The notes beneath the pieces are model-generated. The model ran no database searches. It saw only the letters and a list, made by a program, of their open reading frames with translations, and had not been told where the DNA came from. 51,632 bases of DNA from Erysipelatoclostridium sp. AM42-17 (lineage in GTDB: Bacteria > Bacillota_I > Bacilli_A > Erysipelotrichales > Coprobacillaceae). Where the stretch lies: the NCBI RefSeq assembly GCF_003480255.1, contig NZ_QUIN01000018.1, forward strand, positions 1-51,632, in the 5' to 3' direction. Positions 44,585 to 51,632 of this stretch are shown one piece after another; the first letter of the stretch is position 1, and every line of letters starts with the position of its first letter. Position numbers and translations under genes: made by a program.

Positions 44585-45613
44585 ATGAAACATTTATATA
44601 ATCATTCATTAGAAGAGTTAACAGAATATTTTCAAACAATTAATCAAAAACCATTTCGTGCTAAACAAGTTTTCAAATGGTTATACACGAAAATGGCATT
44701 TGATTTTGATGATATGAGTGATCTTTCTAAAGATTTAAGAGAACAATTAAAACAAGAATGTGTTATTGATACATGTTTAATTAGTGAAAAACAAGTATCG
44801 AAAGATGGAACGATTAAATATTTATTTAAATTAGCTGATGGGAGTTTAATTGAATCGGTACTTATGATTCATGATTATGGTCGTTCATTGTGTGTGACTA
44901 GTCAAGTTGGATGTAACATGCAATGTCGCTTTTGTGCAAGTGGTTTGTTAAAGAAACAAAGAAATCTAACTGCTGGAGAGATGGTTAACCAGATTATGGC
45001 GGTCATGAAAGATACAAATCAAAGAGTATCGCATGTTGTTGTTATGGGAACAGGGGAACCGTTTGATAATTATGATGAAGTGATGAAGTTTGTAAGAATT
45101 ATTAATCATCCTCAAGGATTAGCTATTGGAGCACGTCATATTACCATTTCAACATGTGGTTTAGTTCCTAAAATTGAACAATACAGTCATGAGGGAATTC
45201 AAACTAATTTAGCGATATCTTTACATGCACCTAATGATGAAATTCGTGATCAACTTATGCCAATTAATAAAGTTTATCCAATGGATCAATTAAGACAAGC
45301 AGTTAAAGATTATATTAAAGAAACGAATCGACGGGTCACTTTTGAGTATATTATGTTAAAAGATGTCAATGATACATTAGTTTATGCACGTCAATTGGCT
45401 CATTATATGAAGGGGCTTAATGCTTATGTTAATTTAATTCCATATAATAGTGTAGATGAAAATGGTTATCAGCCAAGTCTTCATGATACAGTTGAAGAAT
45501 TTAAAAGTGAATTATTGAGATTAGGAATTAATGTAACTGTAAGGAAAGAACACGGACAAGATATTGATGGAGCGTGCGGTCAACTTAGAGCTAAACGAAG
45601 TGGGGTGAAATAA
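44585..45613 (+). CDS. rlmN: Dual-specificity RNA methyltransferase RlmN
   Basis: Radical-SAM enzyme methylating C2 of A2503 in 23S rRNA and A37 in some tRNAs. The 342-aa protein has the cluster motif CNMQCRFCASG, the SAM-binding GTGEPFDNY and the late conserved Cys in DGACGQLR that forms the methyl-carrying pair. The N-terminal helical domain (RAKQVFKWLYTK) binds RNA. Start ATG 44585 follows AAGGA. It ends in TAATG shared with prpC. Confidence 0.96.
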   Translation: MKHLYNHSLEELTEYFQTINQKPFRAKQVFKWLYTKMAFDFDDMSDLSKDLREQLKQECVIDTCLISEKQVSKDGTIKYLFKLADGSLIESVLMIHDYGRSLCVTSQVGCNMQCRFCASGLLKKQRNLTAGEMVNQIMAVMKDTNQRVSHVVVMGTGEPFDNYDEVMKFVRIINHPQGLAIGARHITISTCGLVPKIEQYSHEGIQTNLAISLHAPNDEIRDQLMPINKVYPMDQLRQAVKDYIKETNRRVTFEYIMLKDVNDTLVYARQLAHYMKGLNAYVNLIPYNSVDENGYQPSLHDTVEEFKSELLRLGINVTVRKEHGQDIDGACGQLRAKRSGVK

Positions 45614-46359
45614 TGGAATTTTATGCTAATACCGATATTGGAAAAATGAGAGTAAAAAATCAAGATCAAGCAGTAGTTATTCACAATTATAAAGATCAGA
45701 TTTTAGCCTTAGTGTGTGATGGTATGGGAGGTCATAAAGCAGGAGAGATTGCAAGTTATGTAGTGAAAGAACATGTTCTTTCATGCTTTCGTTGTAATCC
45801 GCCATTTATTTCAAGAGAAGAAGTGTTAGAATGGATGCAAGACACGGTTTATGAAGCACATCAAATTGTTAAACGTATGGCTGATATGGATGAAGATACC
45901 AAAGGAATGGGAACAACTATTGCGATGGCGGTCATTGATGAAAATCAAGCTTATCTTTGTCATGTAGGAGATAGTCGTATTTATATTAATAATCAAGAAG
46001 AAATTAAACAGGTAACAAAGGACCATACTTTTGTTAATGAACTCGTTGATCGAGGAGCTATTAGTTTAGAAGAAGCAAAACATCATAGTCAAAAAAATGT
46101 TTTAACTCAGGCTATTGGTGTTGATATGGAAATTAAACCAACAATTTCTACTATTGATATTAGTCACTATGATTTAATGATTTGTAGTGATGGATTGTAT
46201 AATGCTATTGATGATAGTGTTATTCATGAAATCTTAAATCAAAAAATTTCGGTACAAGCCAAAGTGAATGAATTAATTGACCGTGCTAATCAAAATGGTG
46301 GACATGATAATATTGCTGTTGTTATTGTGGAACATAGAGGAGGAAAGGTAAATGAATAA
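45613..46359 (+). CDS. prpC: PP2C-type Ser/Thr phosphatase PrpC (Stp)
   Basis: 248-aa metal-dependent phosphatase that reverses PrkC phosphorylation. PPM motifs in order are ADT-like start YANTDIGKMRVKNQD, VCDGMGGHKAGE, GMGTT, CHVGDSRIY, MICSDGLYNAI and HDNIAVV, covering all the metal-binding aspartates. It overlaps rlmN by one base and the kinase gene by eight, in the standard phosphatase-kinase order. Confidence 0.95.
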   Translation: MEFYANTDIGKMRVKNQDQAVVIHNYKDQILALVCDGMGGHKAGEIASYVVKEHVLSCFRCNPPFISREEVLEWMQDTVYEAHQIVKRMADMDEDTKGMGTTIAMAVIDENQAYLCHVGDSRIYINNQEEIKQVTKDHTFVNELVDRGAISLEEAKHHSQKNVLTQAIGVDMEIKPTISTIDISHYDLMICSDGLYNAIDDSVIHEILNQKISVQAKVNELIDRANQNGGHDNIAVVIVEHRGGKVNE

Positions 46360-48253
46360 AATCATTGCAGACCGATATGAGATTATTGATTTAATAGGTC
46401 AAGGGGGCATGGCTGATGTTTATTTAGCTAAAGATACGATTTTAAATCGTGCTATTGCTATTAAAATATTAAGAACATCACTAGCTAAAGATCCTGTATA
46501 TATTACTCGTTTTCAAAGAGAAGCAAGTGCAGCTGCTGCATTATCAGATAAGAATATTGTTGAAATCTACGATGTAGGTGAAGAAGGTAATCAATATTAT
46601 ATTGTGATGGAATATGTTCCGGGAACAACTTTAAAAGAATTGATTTTAAAACGTGGTGCTTTACATATGGTAGAAGCAGTAGATATTATGAAGCAAGTTG
46701 TAAGTGGTGTAGCTAAGGCTCATCAACTGGGTATTATTCATCGTGATTTAAAACCTCAAAATATTTTAGTAACGGATACGGGTACGGCAAAAATTGCTGA
46801 TTTTGGTATTGCATCAATTCAATCGTTGACACATGTAACTCAAACTGATGTGATTATGGGTTCTTTACATTACTTAGCACCAGAATTGGCTCGTGGTGAA
46901 AAAGCAACAGCGCAAAGTGATATTTATGCTTTAGGAATAGTCTTTTATGAATTGTTAAGGGGTGAGGTCCCATTTAATGGTGAATCACCAGTAAATATTG
47001 CACTTAAACATATGCAAGAAGATTTACCTTCATTAAGAGAATTTAATCCAAGTATTTTACAATCTGTTGAAAATATTATTATTAAAGCGACAGCTAAGAA
47101 TTTAAACGATCGATATCATAGTGCAAAAGAAATGCTGGCTGATTTACAAACTTGTTTATCAAGAAAAAATGAAGAAAAGCTAGAATTTTATCATGATATC
47201 AATGATGAACCAACAATTGTAGTTGGTCAAAATGAAATATTTGATCAAGAAGAACCAGAACATCTTCAAAGAGAAAAGTCAGAAGATAAAAAAAATAAAA
47301 AGAAAAAATCTTTACTTCAAAGAATTAAAGAGAAAGATTTAAAAGTGATCATTCCTTTAGCAGCAGGAATAATTGCAGTATTATGTTTGCTTATGTATTT
47401 TATTTTATTTGCCGGAGGCAATGATAATACAGTTATGCCTGATTTGACAGGATATACGAAAGAAAAAGCACAAAAGATATTAAGTGAATATGATGTTAAA
47501 ATTAGTGATACTGTTTATAAAGAATTATCAGATAAATATACAAAAGGAAAGATTATTGCGACAAATCCAAAGTCAGGAACAACAATTAATAAGGGGGATA
47601 CTGTTACTTTAACAGTATCTAAAGGAAAGTATATTGTTGTTGGTAATTATATAGGAATGACTTATGATGAAGCAAAGATAAAACTAAAAAAACATTTTAA
47701 TGTAGAAAAAGAAGAAGCTGTTTCTAGTCAAAAAGCAGGAACAGTTATTGGCCAAAGTTTAAAAAGCGGTTATAAACAAGATCCAACCGAAAAAGATCGC
47801 ACTATTGTTTTAACAGTATCAAAGGGACAATATACTGTTTTGGATGACTATACAGGTATGACTTATGATGGTGCAAAGGCAAAATTAGAAGCACTAGGTT
47901 TTGTTGTTTCAAGAAGAGATGAAGTTTCTGATGAAACAGCAGGAACAGTTATTGATCAAAATCTTGCTGTTGGTTATCGTGTAGATCCATCAGATAAAAA
48001 TCGTCATATTACGTTAACTGTATCAAGTGGTTATAGTCAAACGGTTCCTTCGGTTAATGGGCTTTCTTATAGTGATGCAAAAAGTAATCTTGAAAATTTA
48101 GGTTTTGTGGTTACATTATCACCAACACAGTTCCCGGATGATGGCAGTGTTGATGAAACAATGAAAGGAAAGGTATATAAACAAAGCGTATCAGCAGGTA
48201 CGAAAGTAGATAAGAAAGGAACAACAATTACTATCTACTATTATCAAGAATAA
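46352..48253 (+). CDS. prkC: PASTA-domain Ser/Thr protein kinase PrkC
   Basis: 633-aa membrane kinase that senses peptidoglycan fragments or lipid II and tunes cell-wall growth and dormancy exit. The cytoplasmic kinase domain (about 1-270) has GQGGMADVYLA, the VAIK-type lysine (IAIKIL), HRDLKPQNIL and DFGIAS. A charged juxtamembrane stretch (KNKKKKSLLQRIKEK) precedes the single helix at about 332-355. Four PASTA repeats follow, each ending in VTLTVSKG-like strands, with the last ending IYYYQE. Start ATG 46352 follows GGAGGAAAGG. Confidence 0.96.
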   Translation: MNKIIADRYEIIDLIGQGGMADVYLAKDTILNRAIAIKILRTSLAKDPVYITRFQREASAAAALSDKNIVEIYDVGEEGNQYYIVMEYVPGTTLKELILKRGALHMVEAVDIMKQVVSGVAKAHQLGIIHRDLKPQNILVTDTGTAKIADFGIASIQSLTHVTQTDVIMGSLHYLAPELARGEKATAQSDIYALGIVFYELLRGEVPFNGESPVNIALKHMQEDLPSLREFNPSILQSVENIIIKATAKNLNDRYHSAKEMLADLQTCLSRKNEEKLEFYHDINDEPTIVVGQNEIFDQEEPEHLQREKSEDKKNKKKKSLLQRIKEKDLKVIIPLAAGIIAVLCLLMYFILFAGGNDNTVMPDLTGYTKEKAQKILSEYDVKISDTVYKELSDKYTKGKIIATNPKSGTTINKGDTVTLTVSKGKYIVVGNYIGMTYDEAKIKLKKHFNVEKEEAVSSQKAGTVIGQSLKSGYKQDPTEKDRTIVLTVSKGQYTVLDDYTGMTYDGAKAKLEALGFVVSRRDEVSDETAGTVIDQNLAVGYRVDPSDKNRHITLTVSSGYSQTVPSVNGLSYSDAKSNLENLGFVVTLSPTQFPDDGSVDETMKGKVYKQSVSAGTKVDKKGTTITIYYYQE

Positions 48254-48255
48254 AT

Positions 48256-49131
48256 ATGAAAAAAGGACGAATAGTTAAAGCATTAGCGGGGTTTTATTAT
48301 ATAGATGATGGAAAAGAAGTGATTCAATGCCGTGCCCGTGGAAAATTTCGTAAGGATGATATAAAGCCAGTGGTTGGAGATTATGTTGATTTTGAAGATC
48401 AACATGACGGAGATGGTTACATTATGAAAATAGGTGAACGTTATAATTTTTTAGTACGTCCACCTGTTGCTAATGTAGATCAGGCATTATTGGTTTTTTC
48501 TAGACAAGAGCCAGAATTTTCAACAATGTTATTAGATAAATTTTTGTTGCTGATTGAATATCATCATATTAAACCTATTATTGTTGTATCTAAAATGGAT
48601 TTAGAATGTGACGATCATATAGAAGAAACTATTGATGCTTATCAAAAAGCAGGATACCAAGTTATTAAAACGAGTTCAAAAAATAATGTTGGACTTGAAG
48701 AAATAAAAGCAGTGTTTAAGGATAAAGTAACTGTTATTACAGGTCAAAGCGGAGTGGGGAAGTCCAGTTTGCTTAATGCTTTAGATATACATTTGAATCT
48801 AGAAACAAATCAAATCTCAAAGGCTCTAGGTAGAGGAAAACATACAACTAGACATGTTGAATTGTTGAAAATGTATGATGGTTATGTTGCTGATACTCCT
48901 GGATTTTCATCATTGGAATTATATATGGAACCAACAGATGCAGCTAGAGCTTATCACGATTTTGATGAATATAGTCAAAATTGTAAATTTAGAGGGTGTC
49001 TTCATGATAGTGAACCACAATGTGGGGTTAAGCAAGCTGTTGAAGAAGGTCTTATATCTAAAGAAAGATACGAACACTATTTAATTTATTTACAAGAATT
49101 AAAGAAAAAGAAGGAGAAACGATATGGTTAA
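48256..49131 (+). CDS. rsgA: Ribosome small-subunit GTPase RsgA
   Basis: 291-aa circularly permuted GTPase that helps late 30S assembly. An OB-fold N-terminus (RARGKFRKDDIKPVVGDYV) precedes the permuted G motifs: VSKMDL (G4) first, then GQSGVGKSSLLNAL (G1) and DTPGF (G3). The zinc site at the end reads CKFRGCLHDSEPQCGV. Its ribosome site is weak and lies in the end of prkC, two bases upstream, and rpe overlaps its end by eight bases. Confidence 0.95.
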   Translation: MKKGRIVKALAGFYYIDDGKEVIQCRARGKFRKDDIKPVVGDYVDFEDQHDGDGYIMKIGERYNFLVRPPVANVDQALLVFSRQEPEFSTMLLDKFLLLIEYHHIKPIIVVSKMDLECDDHIEETIDAYQKAGYQVIKTSSKNNVGLEEIKAVFKDKVTVITGQSGVGKSSLLNALDIHLNLETNQISKALGRGKHTTRHVELLKMYDGYVADTPGFSSLELYMEPTDAARAYHDFDEYSQNCKFRGCLHDSEPQCGVKQAVEEGLISKERYEHYLIYLQELKKKKEKRYG

Positions 49132-49774
49132 AATTGCACCATCTGTTTTATCAGCAGATTTTACGAAATTAAAGGAAGAACTTGATTCAATTAAAGAGGC
49201 AGGAGCATCATGGGTTCATTATGATGTGATGGACGGACATTTTGTTCCAAATATTTCTTTTGGATATAGTATTTTAAATGATATTTCTAAAGTAACGGAC
49301 TTGTTTTTAGATGTTCATTTAATGATTAGTCAGCCTCGTCTTTATGTTGACCAATTTATTAAAAGTGGTGCATCACTTATTGTTTTTCATTTAGAAGCAA
49401 TGAATAATGAAAATGATGTTAAAGAATTAATTGATTATGTTCATAAACAAAATGTACAGGTTGGAGTAAGTATTAAACCATTTACACCTGTTGAAGCGCT
49501 TCTTCCTTATTTACAAGATTTAGATTTAGTTTTAGTCATGTCTGTAGAACCGGGATTTGGTGGTCAAAAATTTAATCCAAGTGCATTAGATAAAATTGAA
49601 AAATTAAAAAATATGAAAGAAAATCAAAACTATCATTATTTAATTGAAGTAGATGGTGGAATTAATGAAGAAACCGGATTAATGTGTAAAGAAAAAGGCG
49701 TAGATGTACTTGTTGCCGGAAGCTATATCTTTAATAGTGATAATTATAAAGAAAAAATAGATTCATTAAAATGA
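49124..49774 (+). CDS. rpe: Ribulose-phosphate 3-epimerase
   Basis: Interconverts ribulose-5-P and xylulose-5-P in the pentose phosphate pathway. The 216-aa TIM barrel has PSVLSADFTKL, DVMDGHFVPNISFG with metal-binding His and Asp, DVHLMI, MSVEPGFGGQKF and EVDGGIN. Start ATG 49124 follows AAGGAG inside the end of rsgA. The rsgA-rpe-thiN order is widely conserved in Firmicutes. Four bases overlap thiN. Confidence 0.96.
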   Translation: MVKIAPSVLSADFTKLKEELDSIKEAGASWVHYDVMDGHFVPNISFGYSILNDISKVTDLFLDVHLMISQPRLYVDQFIKSGASLIVFHLEAMNNENDVKELIDYVHKQNVQVGVSIKPFTPVEALLPYLQDLDLVLVMSVEPGFGGQKFNPSALDKIEKLKNMKENQNYHYLIEVDGGINEETGLMCKEKGVDVLVAGSYIFNSDNYKEKIDSLK

Positions 49775-50367
49775 AAATAGGTATTTGTGGTTCAGTATAT
49801 GATGGTGTTCCTTTTGATCTAACAATAAGTTATATTGGCGTTGATCAAGGAACATTACATTTAGTTCATCAGGGAATAATGCCAATCATGGCTATTGGTG
49901 ATTTTGATTCTCTTGAAGATAAAAAAATATTAGAAACGTTAAAGATTAAGACACTTCCTCAAAGAAAAGATGTAACAGATACACATGCGGCGGTTGAATA
50001 TGCATTAGAAAAGAATTATGATGAGATACAATTATATGGTGTAACTGGAAAAAGAATCGATCACTTTATGGCAATTATTGCTTTATTAAAACAATATCAG
50101 GATAAAGAAATTGTTGTTTATGATCGCTATAACAGTATTAAAATTCTTATGCCCGGAAGGTATTGTATTAATAATAGACAATATAAATATTTTTCGCTTT
50201 TTGCATTTGAAGATACATACATAGATATTGAAAATGCTCAATATCCATTGAAACATTATCTTTTAAAAAATAATGATCCACTCTGTGTATCTAATCAAAT
50301 ATTAGAGGGCGGAGCCTATATTCAAAATAATTGTCCAATATTACTCATTGAATCGAGGGATAAATAA
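49771..50367 (+). CDS. thiN: Thiamine pyrophosphokinase
   Basis: 198 aa; makes thiamine diphosphate from thiamine and ATP. Conserved catalytic blocks are IGDFDSLED, RKDVTDTHAAVEYAL and GVTGKRIDHFMAI, followed by the smaller beta-sandwich thiamine-binding domain. It overlaps rpe (ATGA). No TPP riboswitch lies upstream because there is no intergenic space. Confidence 0.93.
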   Translation: MKIGICGSVYDGVPFDLTISYIGVDQGTLHLVHQGIMPIMAIGDFDSLEDKKILETLKIKTLPQRKDVTDTHAAVEYALEKNYDEIQLYGVTGKRIDHFMAIIALLKQYQDKEIVVYDRYNSIKILMPGRYCINNRQYKYFSLFAFEDTYIDIENAQYPLKHYLLKNNDPLCVSNQILEGGAYIQNNCPILLIESRDK

Positions 50368-50729
50368 TGAGCTATTTGTATGTTGCATTAGGTGGTGCTT
50401 TAGGAAGTGTTTTACGTTACGCCTTTGGTAAAATTAAATTTGATGGTGTATTTCCAATACAAACAATGTGTATCAATATAGTAGGTTCTTTATTGATAGG
50501 TGTGATAACTGGTTTTATTTTGAAAGATCATCAAGATTCAACTTTTTTGATTTCTTTTTTTAAAGTGGGATTTTGTGGAGGATTTACAACTTTTTCCTCA
50601 TTTTCTTTAGATTGCATTACGTTAATGCAAAAAGGATATTGGTTTCAATCTTGCCTATATATTATTTTGTCTTTAAGCATATCTTTTATTGTATTATATG
50701 GTGCAATGGAGTTTGTGACATCATTTTAG
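50367..50729 (+). CDS. crcB: Fluoride channel CrcB (Fluc)
   Basis: 120-aa four-helix membrane protein that exports fluoride as an antiparallel dimer. Family motifs GGALGSVLRY, NIVGSLLIG (pore Asn) and GFCGGFTTFSSFS (the phenylalanine box and sodium-site region) are intact. It starts on the last base of thiN and ends the long operon at a strong terminator. Many crcB genes have a fluoride riboswitch; none can fit here, so expression appears tied to the housekeeping operon. Only one copy is present, consistent with a homodimer. Confidence 0.94.
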   Translation: MSYLYVALGGALGSVLRYAFGKIKFDGVFPIQTMCINIVGSLLIGVITGFILKDHQDSTFLISFFKVGFCGGFTTFSSFSLDCITLMQKGYWFQSCLYIILSLSISFIVLYGAMEFVTSF

Positions 50730-50757
50730 ATAAATCATCATGATTTATCTTTTTTTA
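50728..50757 (+). terminator. Terminator of gmk-crcB region
   Basis: AGATAAATCA/TGATTTATCT (50728-50737 with 50741-50750, TCA loop) then T7. Confidence 0.93.
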
Positions 50758-50768
50758 TACCTTCTTTA

Positions 50769-50797
50769 TTGACAAATTAATTAATAGGAGCTATACT
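50769..50797 (+). promoter_or_regulatory. Consensus promoter of rubrerythrin gene
   Basis: TTGACA (50769-50774), 17-bp spacer, TATACT (50792-50797): perfect -35 and near-perfect -10. Confidence 0.88.
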
Positions 50798-50820
50798 TAA
50801 GTAGTAATGATTCCTATTAA
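50781..50820. promoter_or_regulatory. Inverted repeat across rubrerythrin promoter
   Basis: TTAATAGGA (50781-50789) and its exact complement TCCTATTAA (50812-50820) flank the -10 and likely start site, 22 bases apart. As one arm is upstream of transcription start, it is more likely a DNA operator than an RNA hairpin. Confidence 0.5.
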
Positions 50821-50844
50821 GGAAATGAAAAGGAGAAATGAAAT

Positions 50845-51402
50845 ATGGCAAAATTTGTATGTACAGTATGTGGATTTGTTTATGAGGGAGATGTGTTACC
50901 AGAAGGATATACTTGTCCAGTATGTAAAGCACCAGCAGATAAATTTATTAAACAAGAAGAAGGAGAAATGGCTTGGGCTGCTGAACATGTAGTTGGGGTA
51001 GCTAAAGATGTAGATGAAGATATTAAGGCAGATTTAAGAGCTAATTTTGAAGGAGAATGTTCTGAAGTAGGAATGTATCTTGCAATGGCTAGAGTTGCTC
51101 ATCGTGAAGGATATCCTGAAATTGGATTGTATTGGGAAAAAGCTGCTTATGAAGAAGCAGAACATGCAGCTAAATTTGCAGAATTATTAGGTGAAGTTGT
51201 AACTGATTCAACTAAGAAGAACTTACAAATGAGAGTTGAAGCTGAAAACGGAGCAACAGCCGGAAAAACAGAATTAGCAAAAAAAGCAAAAGCATTAAAC
51301 TTAGATGCAATTCATGATACAGTTCATGAAATGGCTAGAGATGAAGCAAGACATGGAAAAGCATTTGCTGGATTACTAGCTAGATATTTTGGTGAAAAAT
51401 AA
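50845..51402 (+). CDS. Reverse rubrerythrin
   Basis: 185-aa oxidative-stress protein reducing hydrogen peroxide and oxygen in anaerobes. The domain order is reversed relative to classical rubrerythrin: a rubredoxin domain comes first (CTVCGFVY and CPVCKAP, residues 6-9 and 24-27), followed by a ferritin-like di-iron helical bundle with [20 protein letters not shown] and DEARHGKAF. This arrangement is known from Clostridium, where it acts as a terminal NADH peroxidase component. The start ATG 50845 follows AAAGGAG. It has its own strong promoter, consistent with high or stress-induced expression. PerR-type control is usual for such genes, but no clear PerR box is seen. Confidence 0.95.
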   Translation: MAKFVCTVCGFVYEGDVLPEGYTCPVCKAPADKFIKQEEGEMAWAAEHVVGVAKDVDEDIKADLRANFEGECSEVGMYLAMARVAHREGYPEIGLYWEKAAYEEAEHAAKFAELLGEVVTDSTKKNLQMRVEAENGATAGKTELAKKAKALNLDAIHDTVHEMARDEARHGKAFAGLLARYFGEK

Positions 51403-51418
51403 GAAAGTAAATAAAATG

Positions 51419-51492
51419 ATCAGGAAATAATGAAGTGAACCGAAAAAGTTGGACAACTTAGGAGGTTCACTTCAATAATCCCTGATTTTTTT
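51419..51492 (+). terminator. Rubrerythrin terminator, apparently interrupted
   Basis: ATCAGG (51419-51424) pairs with CCTGAT (51481-51486), followed by a T-run. The 56-nt loop contains a 44-bp inserted palindrome. Without it and one ATAA repeat, the loop would be eight bases, as in a normal terminator. Confidence 0.65.
51431..51474. mobile_element. 44-bp IS3-like minimal element or palindromic relic
   Basis: Terminal inverted repeats TGAAGTGAACC (51431-51441) and GGTTCACTTCA (51464-51474) are perfect over 11 bp and flanked by direct repeats ATAA (51427-51430 and 51475-51478). The inner left sequence AAAAAGTTGGACA resembles ends of IS150-group IS3 elements, as recalled. An inner AAGTT/AACTT pairing makes the whole a hairpin. 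There is no coding capacity. Confidence 0.5.
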
Positions 51493-51632
51493 ATTTGTTG
51501 AAAAATAAAAAACAATGATAAAAAGGGGATTTTTTAAAACAAAAGGAAAAAAGGTAAAAGAAAAGGATAAAAAAAGGGGAAAAAGAGTAGACAAACAAGA
51601 GAAAAGATGGTAGTATAAACGAGCACTCGAAA
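51493..51632. other. Purine-rich tail without visible gene
   Basis: From about 51529 to 51600 the plus strand is almost all A and G with repeated AAAAGG-like words. TATAAA at about 51613-51618 could belong to a promoter for a gene beyond the window. No reading frame or RNA gene is recognised. Confidence 0.6.

Noticed and set aside
50730..50844. Fluoride or metal riboswitch before rubrerythrin
   Set aside because: The leader after the promoter is only about 40 bases and has no fitting structure.
1..51632. tRNA, rRNA or complete transposase genes
   Set aside because: No cloverleaf, rRNA-like GC-rich block or transposase reading frame was found on either strand.

Overview
The window is a compact, AT-rich stretch of a low-GC Gram-positive chromosome. 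Gene order (infC-rpmI-rplT; gmk-priA-rsmB-rlmN-prpC-prkC-rsgA-rpe-thiN), strong Shine-Dalgarno sites, extended -10 promoters and many intrinsic terminators point to Firmicutes. The mix of FIVAR surface repeats, Ig-like/NlpC-P60 hydrolases, reverse rubrerythrin and a host-glycan type sugar locus suggests an anaerobic gut Erysipelotrichia (Coprobacillaceae-like) bacterium. The lineage is inferred from gene content, not proven. No rRNA, tRNA, CRISPR array or complete transposase gene was seen.

Region 1 (1-7.5 kb): a terminator and a short direct repeat at the left edge (possibly the end of a mobile element), a large VWA/FIVAR surface protein, a membrane diguanylate cyclase, a strikingly degenerate P1B-type ATPase that has kept the fold but lost the catalytic motifs and the nucleotide-binding domain, and an RluA-type pseudouridine synthase.

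Region 2 (7.5-12 kb): the L20-autoregulated infC-rpmI-rplT operon with its leader/attenuator and a non-AUG infC start, a PPC-domain protein, an aldo/keto reductase and an unrecognised membrane protein.

Region 3 (12-23 kb): transport. A MarR regulator and a heterodimeric ABC exporter share palindromic operator-like sites. A BceAB-like pair without the usual extracellular domain follows. Then come two minus-strand genes (a small CxxC protein and a YfcE-type phosphodiesterase) and a MacB/LolD-like ATPase with a giant FtsX permease carrying heptad-repeat coiled coils.

Region 4 (23-28 kb): two tandem paralogous cell-wall hydrolases (Ig-like repeats plus NlpC/P60). The first has an unusual G-rich repeated element upstream. 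A bifunctional NAD(P)H-hydrate repair enzyme follows.

Region 5 (28-35.3 kb): a tightly packed amino-sugar operon: nanE, a cellobiose-type PTS EIIC, HAD phosphatase, DUF4127 protein, SGNH esterase, RpiR regulator and sialate O-acetylesterase. It lacks EIIA/EIIB, nanA and nanK, so its substrate is not the textbook sialic acid route.

Region 6 (35.3-40.4 kb): PgeF/YfiH, an OFA-type MFS transporter with an aldo/keto reductase, a Cys/Asn/Trp-rich small protein and RqcH.

Region 7 (40.5-51.6 kb): a housekeeping operon from gmk through the PrpC/PrkC phosphatase-kinase pair to thiamine pyrophosphokinase and a CrcB fluoride channel, then reverse rubrerythrin. The rubrerythrin terminator loop appears to be interrupted by a 44-bp IS3-like mini-element. 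The last 130 bases are purine-rich with no gene visible.
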